A stretch of 64,000 nt of DNA from Purpureocillium takamizusanense (GCF_022605165.1 NC_063076.1:1-64000); one strand, 5' to 3'. Counted from the first letter of the stretch, positions 32,799 through 45,249 are shown. The notes: a model not told the origin generated them from the letters alone. Numbers and translations are program-made.

Positions 32799-34824
32799 CG
32801 AGAGTGTTTGCTTGCGGAGATGATTTCTGTATTACAGTATTGGAGCTTTATTGATGGTCTTTTTTGACAAGGTTTGGCCTTTTGGCAAAACTGCACGTAA
32901 ATAATAAGTCCGCAACACTGCGAAGTCCTATCACGTTACTACACTCGTGACTGATTGGTGTGCTGGGCTGCGCGGTCTAAGTACCGGATGAGCTTGGGTT
33001 TTCATACGTCGCGTGGGGAAGCGATATGCTCCCACGCTTCATGGTATTTTTGATCGCTATCTATCGTAAGGCGAATGTCCGAGGGTTGAGAGCGAGTGTT
33101 GTTGTCTTGCGTGGAGCGGAGGATTGCACTCGGTCCCGCGATGCGAGGATTATTGATGCACCCCGCAGTTTCACTGCAGCCGCTGCTACAAGAATGACTT
33201 CTACGGTGATACAAATGCGGGGGGGAATGAGGGGAACCCGGTCCAATGGACGCGACAACGCGCACGCCCATGTCAATTCGCATGCGTCGATTACCAGCTT
33301 GGAGGTTCTGAGCTCTTAGCTACCAGCGGTCGATGAAACCGGCCTACCACGAGCTTCCGGCACTGGAGCTATGAAACCGAAATCAGTTGCAGATATAAGT
33401 CACACCTTGCGAGACAGGTCCCACCAAAAAAAAACATGGCTCCTTATGTCGTGCTTTCTATGTTTAAGAACCCCTACCTCATACCTAGTCAAAATGTCAG
33501 TGTAGGCGCGGTCACACGTAGCTCGACATCTGTTATAGCCCGTGATGGCTATCGCATGCCAGCCGCGTCACCGCCTCAGTTGTCGTGCGGAGATTGAATA
33601 GGGGCTGATGCTACTGATGGAGCCCAATCGCGATGCGCATGTGCTAATAAACCTGTGAGTGTGGGTAACAAAAGAGGGGGTTATAGTCCACCTACGCGGT
33701 GTCTCAATGGTCAGATCAGAATTGTCTGCTTGTCCTATTGTCAGCATCGCTAACCGACACAAGAGAAACTGCTCTCTACCGACATTCAAGCTATCTCTCA
33801 CTGCGTGATGTAAGATGTTATCCAAGGCGGGCAGTTCAATGTCAGCCGCACTCTTCAACATGGCCAGCAAGAGCCTGGACCCACTCAAGGGCCACGGCAA
33901 AACCGGCATGTCTGCGTTGCGCTGGGACTGGATCGGGAAGTACGCCAGGTGCGACCTTCTGTAAACGGATTGGCAGCATCCTTCCCGGCAGTGTCGGCAT
34001 CAAGATCGCATCAACCACTGCGATCTCGGCTTATCTTACAACCAATATGAGAGAGGCTGTCGGATTTGGAATTGCCTCGGCTTCGGCTTGTATCGAGCTG
34101 CCGTACAGATCTCATGTCGCATGACCATGTGAGGCATGATTTGTAAACTATATTAGTGAGGATTGCCAGCCCTCAACTGTCTCAAGAGCAATATCCACCA
34201 GCGCTCTTTGCATGCTCAACGCAGAAGTCATCTCGCTGTCTCCTTACTGCTATGGCTCCCTGTAACTCGAATGCCCTGCAGTGGGATGGGACAGTGCATC
34301 TGGTAAAGTACGGAAAATGGTGGCCGTGTCAGGTGACTGTACTGTGCAAGTCAGGAAGCCCTTTTCTCCGCTGGCGATAATGGCAAGACCTACAATGGTG
34401 GTGTGGTATGACTTTCTACTTTGAATCTAGGTCGACGAGATGGTCCGTTGCGAACTTGTGCTACTACTTACTCACAAGGGATAAGCGGGCAGCCTCAGCG
34501 CTCCTCACGTTAGACTGTCTCCTTCACGAGGTTGTACAATGGTCTCAAAGTAGAAGTTGAGAGCCCTTGGTGGCGGTTTGGCTACTCCTGTGTCTCAAGC
34601 CCACATAGACGACGACGATGGGTTGTCTAGTAGAAGACCAGAGCTGCTATAGTCGATACGCCTTCCTATATCGTCATAAGTAGTTTAATGCTCAAGGTGA
34701 CGAGGTAGAGAGAGAGACGGATCTATATAAACGATCAAGCGAACCTCTCATTTGCAGCTTCTCAACAGTGAGATAAACTGGCACTCTCAAAGTAGCATCT
34801 CTGGTCGGCAAACACCAAGCCAAC
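32799..34824. other. Two-kilobase gap, no firm gene
   Basis: Several frames of 60-140 codons occur on both strands (33568-33909 minus, 33699-34124 plus) but none has a recognised domain or a splice-consistent extension. The last 100 bases, with TATATAAAC at about 34724-34732, look like the promoter of the sedolisin at 34825. Confidence 0.35.
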
Positions 34825-36549
34825 ATGTTTTCAGCCATCCACGCCACCATCTTGGCATGTGCCACATTGGCATATGGAAGCCCCCTACAGGATAGACGTG
34901 CTGCTGACTTTGGCCACCACTCGGTTCTGGAAAAAGTCGGCGTGCCAGCTTCATGGGTCCCAAAAGGCCACCCGCACCCAGAGATGGTTATGAACATGCA
35001 AATAGCCCTCAAGCAAGGGAACATGGGAGCATTACAGTCAAAGCTGCAAGACATTTCCAACCCCAAAAGTCCCAACTATGGCAAGTGGCTCTCCAAAGAG
35101 GAGCTGGAAGGCTTTACCCGGCCATCAGAAGAGTCGGTTAAGATGGTCAAGCTTTGGCTATCGTCGTACGACATCCACGAACGGGACATCACGCAGACGA
35201 CCCCCGACTGGCTAGAGGTAAAGGTGCCTCTCAGTAAAGCCGAGGGCATGCTTGACTCCAAATTTTCGCTCTACCACGATTCTGTGTCTGGCAAATCAGC
35301 ACCACGGACCACGGAGTATTCTATTCCGTTGCTTCTTCACGACCACATTGACACTATTCAGCCCACCACTGCCTTTCATAGGGCTATGGGCCCTCAGGTG
35401 GCTCAAAACCAGTCTGATACCGCCATGCATAAGCGCCAGAGTGGGTGCGATCCGAACAACATTGTTCCATCGTGCATCCAGAGTCACTACAACGTCGACT
35501 ACAGTGGGAAGGGCCGAGCTTCTCTCGCTGTCACCGGTTTTATCGGCCTTTCAGCAAGCCACAGCGACGCAGCCAGCTTCCTGAGCTCTTACGACTCGGC
35601 CGCCAGCGGTTCCGATTTCAAGGACGGTTCAATTGGCGGTGCAAGCAATGTTCCAAGTAACCCGGACCTGGAAGGCAACCTGGATACGCAAATCGCGCTC
35701 TCGATCGGTCACCCTAACCCGGTCACGTACTATGCTGTCGGGCCGAACAACGACCCGGACAACCAATTCACCGACGAGCTGATCAACTTTGGCACCTACC
35801 TCAACTCAGCATCCAACCCACCAACAGCTGTTTCCACTTCGTACGGTGGCGAGGAGCAGTTCTTCTCTCACAGCTACCTGGACCGAATCTGCAACGAATT
35901 CATGAAGGCTGGCTCCCGAGGAATCTCAGTCTTCTTCTCGTCCGGTGACTTTGGCGTTGGCGGCAACGGCGAATCCAACTGCAACGACGGATTCTATTCA
36001 CTTTTCCCCGCGTCGTGCCCGTACATCACGTCCGTTGGTGCTACGCAGTTCTCTAATGGGGCGGAAATAGCAGCCACATTTGAGCGCGGTGGTTCGACGG
36101 GTGGCGGCTTTTCGTGGTACTTTCCTGCACCATCCTACCAGAGTGCTGATACGAAGAAGTACATCAGCAACAACTTGGACAACTCATACAGCGGTTACTA
36201 CAATCCCAGTGGCCGCGGTTTCCCCGACGTTGCCCTTGTTGGGGAATACTATGACATCATTCTGAACGGTGGGACGCAGCGAGTGTATGGAACATCGGCG
36301 TCTTCCCCGGCATGGGCCTCGCTTATTTCTCTCATCAATGACTACCGAATAGGCGAGGGCAAGTCGACTCTGGGATTCTTGAACCCATTGTTGTACCAGA
36401 ATGCCGGTGTGCGAGCCGCTTTGAATGACATCACCCAAGGCCACAACCAGGGGTGTGGTACATATGGATTCCCTGCTAGCGCTGGTTGGGACCCAACCAC
36501 AGGTCTGGGCACTATGAACTTCGCCAAGCTCCGAAAGGCCCTCGGGTAG
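34825..36549 (+). CDS. Secreted sedolisin (S53 serine-carboxyl peptidase), copy 2
   Basis: An intronless gene of 574 residues. It has a signal peptide at 1-18 (MFSAIHATILACATLAYG) and a pro-kumamolisin domain to about residue 200, ending in a processing region with HKRQSG. The mature enzyme has ExxxD in LEGNLDTQ (about 281/285), the oxyanion aspartate in SSGDFGVGG, the nucleophile serine in GTSASSPAW (about 493), and calcium ligands in ALNDIT and GWDPTTGLGT. All essential residues are intact. The family digests proteins at acidic pH. Compared with copy 1 it lacks introns and is clearly divergent, so the two are not recent duplicates. A TATA-like element lies about 95 bases upstream. Confidence 0.93.
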   Translation: MFSAIHATILACATLAYGSPLQDRRAADFGHHSVLEKVGVPASWVPKGHPHPEMVMNMQIALKQGNMGALQSKLQDISNPKSPNYGKWLSKEELEGFTRPSEESVKMVKLWLSSYDIHERDITQTTPDWLEVKVPLSKAEGMLDSKFSLYHDSVSGKSAPRTTEYSIPLLLHDHIDTIQPTTAFHRAMGPQVAQNQSDTAMHKRQSGCDPNNIVPSCIQSHYNVDYSGKGRASLAVTGFIGLSASHSDAASFLSSYDSAASGSDFKDGSIGGASNVPSNPDLEGNLDTQIALSIGHPNPVTYYAVGPNNDPDNQFTDELINFGTYLNSASNPPTAVSTSYGGEEQFFSHSYLDRICNEFMKAGSRGISVFFSSGDFGVGGNGESNCNDGFYSLFPASCPYITSVGATQFSNGAEIAATFERGGSTGGGFSWYFPAPSYQSADTKKYISNNLDNSYSGYYNPSGRGFPDVALVGEYYDIILNGGTQRVYGTSASSPAWASLISLINDYRIGEGKSTLGFLNPLLYQNAGVRAALNDITQGHNQGCGTYGFPASAGWDPTTGLGTMNFAKLRKALG

Positions 36550-36790
36550 CTTTCCGGGCGACTTCGTCATGGAAACACTTGGCCTTCTCAGCGATCAGGT
36601 CCTTCAACAGGATTTACAGAGAAACGCTTCTTCTGAGTTATAGGGACTCTTCTTCTATATAGTATCATCGGTCTACTCCGTGCTGATAAGGCCAGGATCG
36701 ACACTTACTGTCTCCCACTCAAATAGTATCTCCTTGATGAATTTATTACATATACAGGCCAGATAGGGCTTGTCCAAGAAAATATGCCGC

Positions 36791-38989
36791 TCAGTGAGGA
36801 CCTGTTTCCCGAGTACGACAGGTACCCTGGTCATCTTCCCCAGGTTCTGGTACAACTTGTCTGGTCTTTCCCCACTTGAAGTCATCCGCATTGAACAGCG
36901 AATAAGCCAAAACTATAATATTGAGAAACGGAGACGTTATGAGATGAAAAAAGAACCCAACAAAGTATTGGATGCGCTCCAAGTTATTCCGAGGTAGCCA
37001 GAACCCTATGCAGAAGGAATAGACCTGCAGTAACTCCATGTCAGCAACGTGCCCTTGTGTCTCGATATTTGGCCGCGCTGTGACTCACATATCTGAACCA
37101 TAGGACACATATCAGACCTAGGAAAACAGGGTCCTTCATGACCTCCGAACCACGCTTGACAAGAAGCATAAGAAGCTCGGCAAGAGCTGCGATAATGAAT
37201 GGCGTAATAGCCCAGGTAAATACAGCGATGAAGCTTTGCATCCTCTCTATAAGGATGATGCCAGGTCGGAATATCATCACAAATTCGTTTGAGATGCTTC
37301 CCAGAGCCCACCGCTTGCGTTGTGAGAGGAAGACTTTCCAGGTCTGGGGTACAATGGTAAAGGCCTTGGCTCGCAGCGCTTGAGCAGTCTGCTTCTTTGG
37401 GAACAGGCTGAAGACAATGGAAGTGTGAATACTGTCCTCGGAGTAGTTGCTCATGATATGTTGCGTCATGATATCGTTTGGCTTCGGGTAATAAGCGAAC
37501 CGCTCGCGAAGGACCGCGTCGCCAAACGTGGCCTCCCCAACGCGAATAAGTTGGCAACATCCAGGAAGGCAATTGACTTTCCCCGTAATACGGGACTGGA
37601 ACAGGCGGCGGAGGCCTTGGGTCTGGGAATATTCGACTCCTTGATACAGCGACCACAGTCCAAAGTTCTTCCCGTCGTAGTCAACACATACGTGACCACA
37701 GATTCCAACAAGTTTTGGGTTTTTCCGTATCTCGTGCAGCATTTCGATGACGCAATATTCGTCAAAGACAGTGTCGGCATCCATCCCAACAAGAAAATCG
37801 ACATTATCAAGGTTGTGTTGAATGAAGATATTCCCGATGTATTCGAACAGGCCATTGTTGAACATCGTGACGACGTTTTCGGAGCGTTGTTTAAAATGAT
37901 AGAGGAACGAGCGGGCAAAGCAGAGGCTGTCTCGCTTGCCCTGGTTGTAGGTCTTGCCGACGAAGACGTATGGGAGGCCCTTGTAGTACCCGCTCTGAAC
38001 ACGAACCGGCATGAATAAGCCATCTCGTGCACGGTAGCCGTTGATAAAGTATCGAGAACGCCCTGGGCCAAGGATATCTTGTAGTAGATATTCCTGCGTT
38101 GTCTTTTCCATACCCGGACCGCGGGCGTTTCCATCAACGACGATAAAAATTACGCGATGGTGTTGATCGATGTCTTTCTGAGCAACGAGGGAGTCGAGCG
38201 ACCGAGTCAATTCCAGCTTTGTTTCATTGTAGCAGGGCAACAGCAACACCATCTTCTCTGGCGCATCCGGAATAATTTCTTTGCGAGGCCAGCCACAGCC
38301 ACACCTGAGTAGATTTGTCGCAAGAAAGTGAAGAATGATTCCGAGTATCATGAAAGCCTGCATGGCGGTGTTCGCGCTCAAGAGCACGATGAAGAGGTAG
38401 TATACCTGCCAGAACGCCCACGCGACATAAATGAGTGTTGCGTTGAGGCAGACCAGGCCAATGATTAGACCCCACTTCTGCAGGCGTAGGAGGTTTCTTG
38501 AAACCGATCGTAGCTCGAGTTCTGCGTCCCAATGTGCCTTTGCATCCTCCTGCAACAATGATGAGGTGAACGACGCGCTCGAGCCGGTATCTTGCCACGA
38601 AAGGCGAGACACTGGAGACTGCGGAGACTGTGCTCCCTGGTTGATGGAGTCACCCTCTCCGTCCATAGCCGCCTTCATTCATTGTCAGACTGTGGCTTAT
38701 TTTGTACAAAACGGGACATCTACTCACCGGTTCGTTGCGATCTTCCATTCCTGTTGATGCGGGGGGCGGGACAGGCTTCGACTCCGTATTCTCTACGCAA
38801 GCCTTATGGGCGCATTCTTGACTTGCAACCATCTAGATCAAACGTAAGCTCCTGATAAGTACCAGATGCTATGTTGGGCACTTGAAGACTCACCTGCCCG
38901 GTCGGATCCTCTGCGCTTGTCGGCATGGCTGGCGCCTGTACCTTCGGCTCCAACTCTGCCACAGAATCCCGGGAGACATCACTCGCCAT
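36791..38989 (-). CDS. Chitin-synthase-like GT2 glycosyltransferase
   Basis: Four exons, 38894-38989, 38728-38832, 37089-38672 and 36791-37024, join in frame for 672 residues, with GTGAGT donors throughout. After a polar N-terminus there are two membrane segments (GLIIGLVCLNATLIYVAWAF and a following one). The GT2 core follows: LLLPCYNETKLELTRSLDSL, IVVDGNARG, GMDADTVF (metal-binding DxD-type), PGCCQLIRVGE, and the acceptor-site SQRKRWALGS (QxxRW-type). Three or more C-terminal membrane segments end the protein. This is the short chitin synthase type without myosin or cytochrome b5 domains, near classes VI-VIII or hyaluronan-synthase-like enzymes; the exact class needs a tree. It sits 2.6 kb from a nucleotide-sugar dehydrogenase in divergent orientation, hinting at a modified aminosugar polymer. 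Confidence 0.85.
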
Positions 38990-41602
38990 GGGTGACTTTC
39001 AGCACGTCTCGATACGGAAGAGTAGCCAGGTGTCCTCGAGCAGAGAGTGTTGACTTGCGCAAGCGTCAAGGTCCTGCGTTCTTGGAGTGATGGTGACAGG
39101 GTAAGGCCCAAGGTAAGAAGAAGGAGAAGGAGGTGAATCTACGTTGCCCAATATGCTTGACGGGGCGAAAAGTGCAAGAGCAACCAACCCTTCGCATTGC
39201 GCAAGGACAACCTGAAAAGAAATCAGCCACATGCCGACAACGTCAATGGCTTACGGCGCACAACTTACAGTGCTCCGGCTGAAAAGACCTGAGCACTAGC
39301 GTCGAGCAGTAGGCCATGCTCGGGTTCCCAGCAGATGTTGACAAAAGTCGCTGTTACCACATGCTTCTGTATGTGCGAGTCCCGGTGTTCCGTACTGGAG
39401 GTAAATACACCAACAAGCCACCACGAGGCCCGCCTCCGTCCATGGAGCCTGATGGTATGCATGAGGGGCTTCTTAGACTGATTGAACTGTGTCTAACCAA
39501 CATGAATGACATCGCTGCCGTACGCTCAATGAGGTAACTCCTGCCTGCCGCATTAGGGGCCCTATAGATCTCCCTAATACCATGTGGTCACACAGGCACT
39601 GGATATCGTAGCACTCTAGACTTCACCGGCGAAGGCATCTCGCTACGCTGCAAGCCGAGAGCCTTCTCACATGTGTTGGTAGCAAACGCCATGGTCCGCC
39701 GCGATTCCCAAATCCGCAGTGAAACTCAATTCAGCTTTCCTCATTGGCGTTTGGCGAGGTCAGCTTCAGCAGCCATTCCGGCGGCCACTGGTTCTTTGGG
39801 GGGCTCCTCGGCCAAGACGGGTCAAGACTACCTGAAGACTATTTCCGCTTTTGCAACTCGGCTGCAAATCTACCGAACATTGGCGCCACGGGTTGCGGCA
39901 GACGGCGTCGACAAGGGGGGAAGTGTGGCGCGCCGGGAATGGCAATGCCTCAGCTCCAACGAGCCAACAAACACCACATCCACGATACCGTTGGTAATGA
40001 GCTCTCACGTGCATCTAGACGGCGCATCGGCAATCGCACGCGCGTTCTGCTTCCAGGCAAAAGAAGCCATATAGACGGTTTCCAGAGTGTCAGCTACAAG
40101 CGAGTCACAGGCTGTGAGTAGGCAATCTTCGACCGCTCGGCAGTCCTCAGGGGTAGGGTTAGACAGCCCTCCGACGTGCAGCGCGACGATACTACGACAG
40201 TACCCTGTTCGACAAACATCATTCTCAGCTGGCTCCAGGTCGGGAGTAGCGCGCTCTTGTGGCTCCCACAGCTCTTTCAGGCATGGCAATTTGCTCGAGC
40301 CCCCGCTACCGCGGCAAAGGAATGCTGGCAAGTTGGCCGCCGCCGGTCCCGGATGGCGAGCGGTGGATCCCGCCGCTCAACAGGGCACCGCTGTCACGTT
40401 GGCGCATCGCGCAGAGTGCAGTACGTTAGTTATTAGGATGCAGCACGCATCCGCTCGAAAGTAGGGGGGGCCAACTAGTTACATTACAAAGTTTCGATCA
40501 GTGTCGGGACTCCGGGCTCGCACTCATCGCTCCTCGGCTTATGACCCTGGAACACCAAGGCCCGAATGTAGAAGATGGCCCACGCTTTTCATTGCTGTGT
40601 CGTCCACATAACCCGTCCTATTTGATGGTGGCAAACAAGTCTTGTTATTAGGTCACAAGGATCGGCCAAGCTACCTAGTCAGGAACCAACAGGCATGCCC
40701 ACATCTCAGCGATGCTGCATGTGATACTCGTATACCAACGGCGGACTGCAATAGCCAACATCAGAGAACAGAGATGGGCGCATCTAACAACAGGCAATGA
40801 GCAGCAGCAAACTAACTACTGACGTCTGGTCCTAGCAGCACGCGCATTGTATCTCCGTTCCTGTCCCTCACACCAGTAATAGGTTCCACTTGATTGGGTA
40901 TGCCTCAAGCTTCAATAGCGGAGGGCCCTGTGGCGCCACGCTCTGGTCCATCGGCTTGTTGGGGCCCTGACCTATTGTTCAACGACAGGTGCTCGGTCGA
41001 GATGCCACTAATGGACACTGCTTCGTATTCGCGGTCCTCGACTGCAGTGCTGCAGACTCCGACGTCTGATTCAGATACGAGCAGTAGAGGTTCAACCAGC
41101 TCACGACTTCAGCCTCATTGCGCGGGTAACAAGACCCCTTGCAGTCTAATGGAAAGCCTTCACCAAAACACATCACACAGACCAACGACTGGAGCTCCAC
41201 TCAATATAAGTCGATACTGGAGGCACATTGGTCAAAGCTGGCGTGAGTCAGGAAGAGCGGTGTTCAATAGTCCACCGCCGAGCTGAAGTTGGTTGATCAA
41301 ATCTCGCAGATGGGCTTGACAATATCACGAACGCTGGATTCGATTCAAGCGCCTTTGGTTGATTGTATTATGTGGCGGACGGAACTTCAATATAGTGACG
41401 GAATAGCTGTCGGATGCCCGACTGACCATGTACTCAAGCACGAATGGACATTCTACATCTCCTTCGTAACTGCTATTGAACTCCTCTTGAACTCCTCTTG
41501 GTGCTGCCCGCTGTTCCAGCGGCTTATATGTCCCTCTCATCTCCATCTTTCAGGGACCAAATCTCCACTGCGCCATCTGCATCATCATCTCACTTACTAG
41601 TC
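38990..41602. other. Intergenic region between GT2 and sugar dehydrogenase
   Basis: About 2.6 kb. Frames up to about 130 codons exist (40894-41286 plus and 40005-40331 minus among them) but none has a recognised motif. The region probably carries the promoters of both divergent genes; a CT-rich leader lies at 41500-41600. Confidence 0.4.
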
Positions 41603-42961
41603 ATGTCGCAGGTTATCAAGTCCATGTGCTTTGCTAGTGAGCTGCACAACATTCGGACAGAGACTATACAACCATGGGGACTTCCCGAGCGTTCCTACTA
41701 CGATCTCACCCCCGAAGATGATATCGTCGAGTTTCACAACGTTCACCTTCCCTCGGAAGATGCTACCGAGAGGGTCAATGATCCTATCGTCGCCATCATT
41801 GGCGTCGGCTATGTTGGAGAGCAACTTGTCGACAACTTCTCATCGGCCTACGAGGTACTCGGTTACGACGTTTCAGAAGCCAGGATAAGCAAGCTCAAGC
41901 AGGTGTTTCAAGGCAACAATCGCGTCCGATTTACCCGAAATCCGGGAGACCTGGCAGCAGCCACACACTTTCTCATATCTGTCCCGACTTTGCTGCTTCC
42001 AGACAAGACGGTCGACTCATCATTCATCCGGAGGGCTTTGGTTGTCATTGCCAACTATGCGAGCAGGGGCTCGGTGGTTGTCATTGAAAGCTCCGTCGCC
42101 GTTGGCATGACACGACAGCTATTGGGCCCAATGGCAAAAGAGCATGGGTACTTTGCTGGAATGTCTCCGGAGCGCGTCGATCCCGGGCGTGCAGAACCCC
42201 ATTCGAGCGCTATTCCAAAGATCATATCCGGGCTTGACGACCTTGTTCCCGGTTCTCTCGACATGATCACGAAGCTCTACTCCCAAGTATTTCGACGAGT
42301 GGTCCCCGTTTCCAGCCCCGAGGTTGCCGAAATGACAAAACTCTACGAGAACTGCCAACGAATGATCTGCATCGCTTACGCCAACGAAATGGCGGACGCT
42401 TGTCGACTGCATGACATAGACCCGTTTGAAGTATGTCGGGCGGCAGCGACAAAGCCATTCGGGTACATGCCAATCACGCCGGGCTTGGGCGTAGGAGGCC
42501 ACTGTATTCCTGTCAATCCCTACTACCTACTCGCCAACAACCATTTTCCTCTCCTCGAAACAGCGTCCGAAACCATGAGAACACGTCCGGCCGCGATTGC
42601 GGAGCGATTGATCAATAAATTGGATACTGGTCTTGGGAAGAAGAGGCTGCGCCCAAACGTCTTGGTGGTCGGCATCGGCTTCAAGCCGGGCCAGTCCCAC
42701 CTGGCCAACTCTCCAGGACTTACCCTCTCCCAGGCTCTAGTTCTGACAGAGAGGGTGGAGGTGAGCTGGCTAGACCCTCTGGTCGCCCAGGAGGCCGTAC
42801 CGCAGATCATGCGTCTACATCCCAACGAATGGACTCCCGAAGTAGTGGAGGAAGCCTTCGACATGGTCGTTGTTGCTTTCCGGCAACATGGGGTCGACTT
42901 TGCTGTCTTGGACAAGATTCAAGGTGTACAGATTGAATGGTGGTGTCCACAGGAGGGCTAG
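41603..42961 (+). CDS. Nucleotide-sugar dehydrogenase (UDP-N-acetylhexosamine type)
   Basis: A single-exon gene of 452 residues from the ATG at 41603 (MSQVIKS); the frame is open further upstream, but only with weak starts. The Rossmann motif GVGYVG is near residue 69. VIESSVAVGMTR and GMSPERVDPGR match the UDP-glucose/GDP-mannose dehydrogenase family. The catalytic cysteine is in GVGGHCIPVNPYYL (about residue 300). That motif is typical of UDP-GlcNAc/ManNAc/GalNAc 6-dehydrogenases, while UDP-glucose dehydrogenases carry a GGxCFxKD-type motif. The reaction would be two-step NAD-dependent oxidation of C6 to a uronic acid. With the neighbouring chitin-synthase-like enzyme, it suggests synthesis of a uronic-acid-containing aminosugar polymer. 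The substrate is inferred from the motif only. Confidence 0.88.
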   Translation: MSQVIKSMCFASELHNIRTETIQPWGLPERSYYDLTPEDDIVEFHNVHLPSEDATERVNDPIVAIIGVGYVGEQLVDNFSSAYEVLGYDVSEARISKLKQVFQGNNRVRFTRNPGDLAAATHFLISVPTLLLPDKTVDSSFIRRALVVIANYASRGSVVVIESSVAVGMTRQLLGPMAKEHGYFAGMSPERVDPGRAEPHSSAIPKIISGLDDLVPGSLDMITKLYSQVFRRVVPVSSPEVAEMTKLYENCQRMICIAYANEMADACRLHDIDPFEVCRAAATKPFGYMPITPGLGVGGHCIPVNPYYLLANNHFPLLETASETMRTRPAAIAERLINKLDTGLGKKRLRPNVLVVGIGFKPGQSHLANSPGLTLSQALVLTERVEVSWLDPLVAQEAVPQIMRLHPNEWTPEVVEEAFDMVVVAFRQHGVDFAVLDKIQGVQIEWWCPQEG

Positions 42962-43901
42962 TCCGGCACGAGCCGAGGAGCAATAGATGTTGACTCAAGG
43001 CAAGGACGAGGCTTCCTGACTGAGCTTTGCTTTATCACGGCCGCCGTGCCAATGTCTTGAAGGGGAAACAGTGCGCAGATAGGTTTGAACTCTAGCCCAT
43101 TGGCTTGTTCACTTCGCCTCGACAAACACTCGAACAACCGCATGTCAATTCATGTCCTTTGGCTCGGGTTTCTGAAGCAGTGGTTCAAGAGAGCGTTACG
43201 AAGTACAGAGTGCTTGATGCTTACCCTGTACGAAGTAGCGAATCAACAACCGCAAGCAGTCAGTCAGCCCTTCGATATTGATAGGATAGAAACGACTTGG
43301 GAATGCATGGCAGCAACCAGATTTGCTCCTCGCCTGTCAAGGTGTTTCGTCTGCGAGCGCGTGTCGCAATGGCCACTTCAACGCTTGCTTGTTGGCATGA
43401 TGATTTTGTGAGTGTGTTCATTTCCGCCAAATCAGATGCACGTGACCGCTGCACCCGGGGTAGCAGTGACATTCGATTGTCAGGACAGAAGTAGGTGGAC
43501 TTGAGCGTACTGCATTTTGCAGCGAGTGGATCGGTAGAGCTACCCGCTCGCGAGCTTCGCTCACATTTGACAAGTCGCGAGGGGCTGCTGCGCAATGATT
43601 GGCTGCAGCTGGCAGCTTTGCCCCTCCAACCCCTCCATTGCCCCTCCCTCGAACGCACTGGAGGAGCTCATCAATTCGCAACGTCAGCAGCCACTCACTG
43701 CCAGCCAAGCAAGGTACCTTGTTGTTGCTGCGTTGAGAGGTACCGTCCCTCCCTCCGCCGCCCCCGCGATACAAAACCTGCCCCTTCCATCTTTCTTCTG
43801 CAACAACAACCACCTCATCTTGTCCACGCGCGACGACACAAGGCACCCGCACAACCCCATCATCGCCTCCAGCCCCGACGAATCCATTCCAAACCCGCAT
43901 C
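42962..43901. other. Gap upstream of the FKBP gene
   Basis: No gene is supported. The long plus frame from 43495 runs through the FKBP exon in another frame and is a shadow. The 43780-43900 stretch, rich in CCTCC/CAACAA, is the probable FKBP 5' leader. Confidence 0.5.
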
Positions 43902-44592
43902 ATGGGTGTCAGCAAGACTACCATTAAGGCCGGCAGCGGCGACCAGCCCGTCAATGGCAACACTGTCACCATTGAGTACACTGGCTGGCTCAAGGACCCT
44001 TCCAAGCCCGACTCCAAAGGAGATCAGTAGGCCTCGCACCCCCCCGTTCAAAGTCTTGATGGCGATCGGGTCGGCTAATGCCTCTTGCTCCTCCGTCAGG
44101 TTCGATTCGTCCGTCGGCCGCGGCGACTTCATCGTTAAGATTGGTGTTGGCCAGGTCATCAAGGGTATTTGCCACTCGTCGCCGCTTGCCCACACTGCAA
44201 ATGGGTATAGTAGAAAGAGGTCGCGCGTTGCTAACTGCGTCGTCGACAACAGGCTGGGATGAGGGCGTCACGCAAATGAAGGTGGGCGAAAAGGCCACGC
44301 TCGACATCACCGCCGACTATGGCTACGGCGCCCGGTAGGTCACACACATATGAGTTGCTGCAATGACTGCGGCCGTCGGGCTACAATAGATCAAAGAGGG
44401 CTGGCTGACTTATTCGCCACAGAGGATTCCCTGGAGCGATCCCTCCCAACTCCGATCTGATCTTGTACGTTGCCGCTTGACCTCAGCAGTGCCTCAAGCC
44501 CTGACGGCCAGAATCCCCCCGGACGCTTGTCGTGCCCAGGCAGTGCTGACACTTTGTGCAGTGATGTCGAGCTCAAGAACGTCAGGCGCTAG
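43902..44592 (+). CDS. FPR1: FKBP12-type peptidyl-prolyl cis-trans isomerase
   Basis: Five exons, 43902-44026, 44100-44164, 44253-44334, 44425-44466 and 44562-44592, encode 114 residues, the usual size of FKBP12. Landmarks are TVTIEYTGWL, FDSSVGRGDF, VGVGQVIKGWDEGV with the binding-pocket tryptophan, KATLDITADYGYGARG, IPPNSDLIFDVEL and a short end LKNVRR. The two ligand-pocket regions (YTGWL...FDSS and GWDEG...ADYGYG) are intact. It catalyses prolyl cis-trans isomerisation in the cytosol and is the FK506/rapamycin target in fungi. Five small exons with short introns explain why no single long open frame shows it. This is a conserved housekeeping gene, marking the move from subtelomere to core genome. 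Confidence 0.95.
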
Positions 44593-45249
44593 CTGCCACA
44601 GACGCGGCGGCGATTGATGCACTTTAGATTGAAACAGAATGTGGGCCATGGGAACTGCCAAAACATAGCTTCAAGCCGTGTGGCACAGCTTTTCTCTCTC
44701 CTCAGACGTTGTGACCGTGATGCGTACTGGATACATGTAGGCGGTTTCCATTGTCCTTGTCACATGCCATGGCTACTGTTCGGTGGTCTGCGGCTGTGAG
44801 GGCAATTGGCATGCCACCCAGGCCCTTTACCTAAAGTCTGAAAGGCGCTGTTGCTCCCACCGGCAAAGGTAAAGGTCGATGGGGTAATGAGGCGCCCTTC
44901 TCGCCATTCGCCCGTCCCCCTTGCCATGCCCACCCCTCTTTCACCACGCACTCGTACATAGAGCCCAACCTCACTCCTCCCTCCTCGACTTGGGCTCTCA
45001 ACTTTCTCTACTCCTCGTTTCCCTCGCCTTTGGCGCTAGTTACTATCTGAGGTTGCATTTTCCGCGGCCAGGGGGGTTGGAGTTTTGGCAGACCGCCAAC
45101 AGCGGAGGGGCCGCTGGCTCATCTCGAACCACTTCCCCCGAGGCTCCCCCACTCCCCGCCTTCTGGCCAGCCAACAGTTTCTCTCTACCATACCTCCTCC
45201 ACCTTCGATTCACTTCAGCACCACTCCAAATTTGTCACTCATCTAGACC
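44593..45249. other. Spacer between FKBP and kinase genes
   Basis: About 650 bp, pyrimidine-rich from 44900. It is probably the FKBP 3' region and the kinase promoter and leader. No gene is seen. Confidence 0.5.

Noticed and set aside
43495..44262. 255-codon plus-strand frame over the FKBP gene
   Set aside because: It runs through FKBP exons and introns in a different frame; the spliced FKBP model explains the locus.
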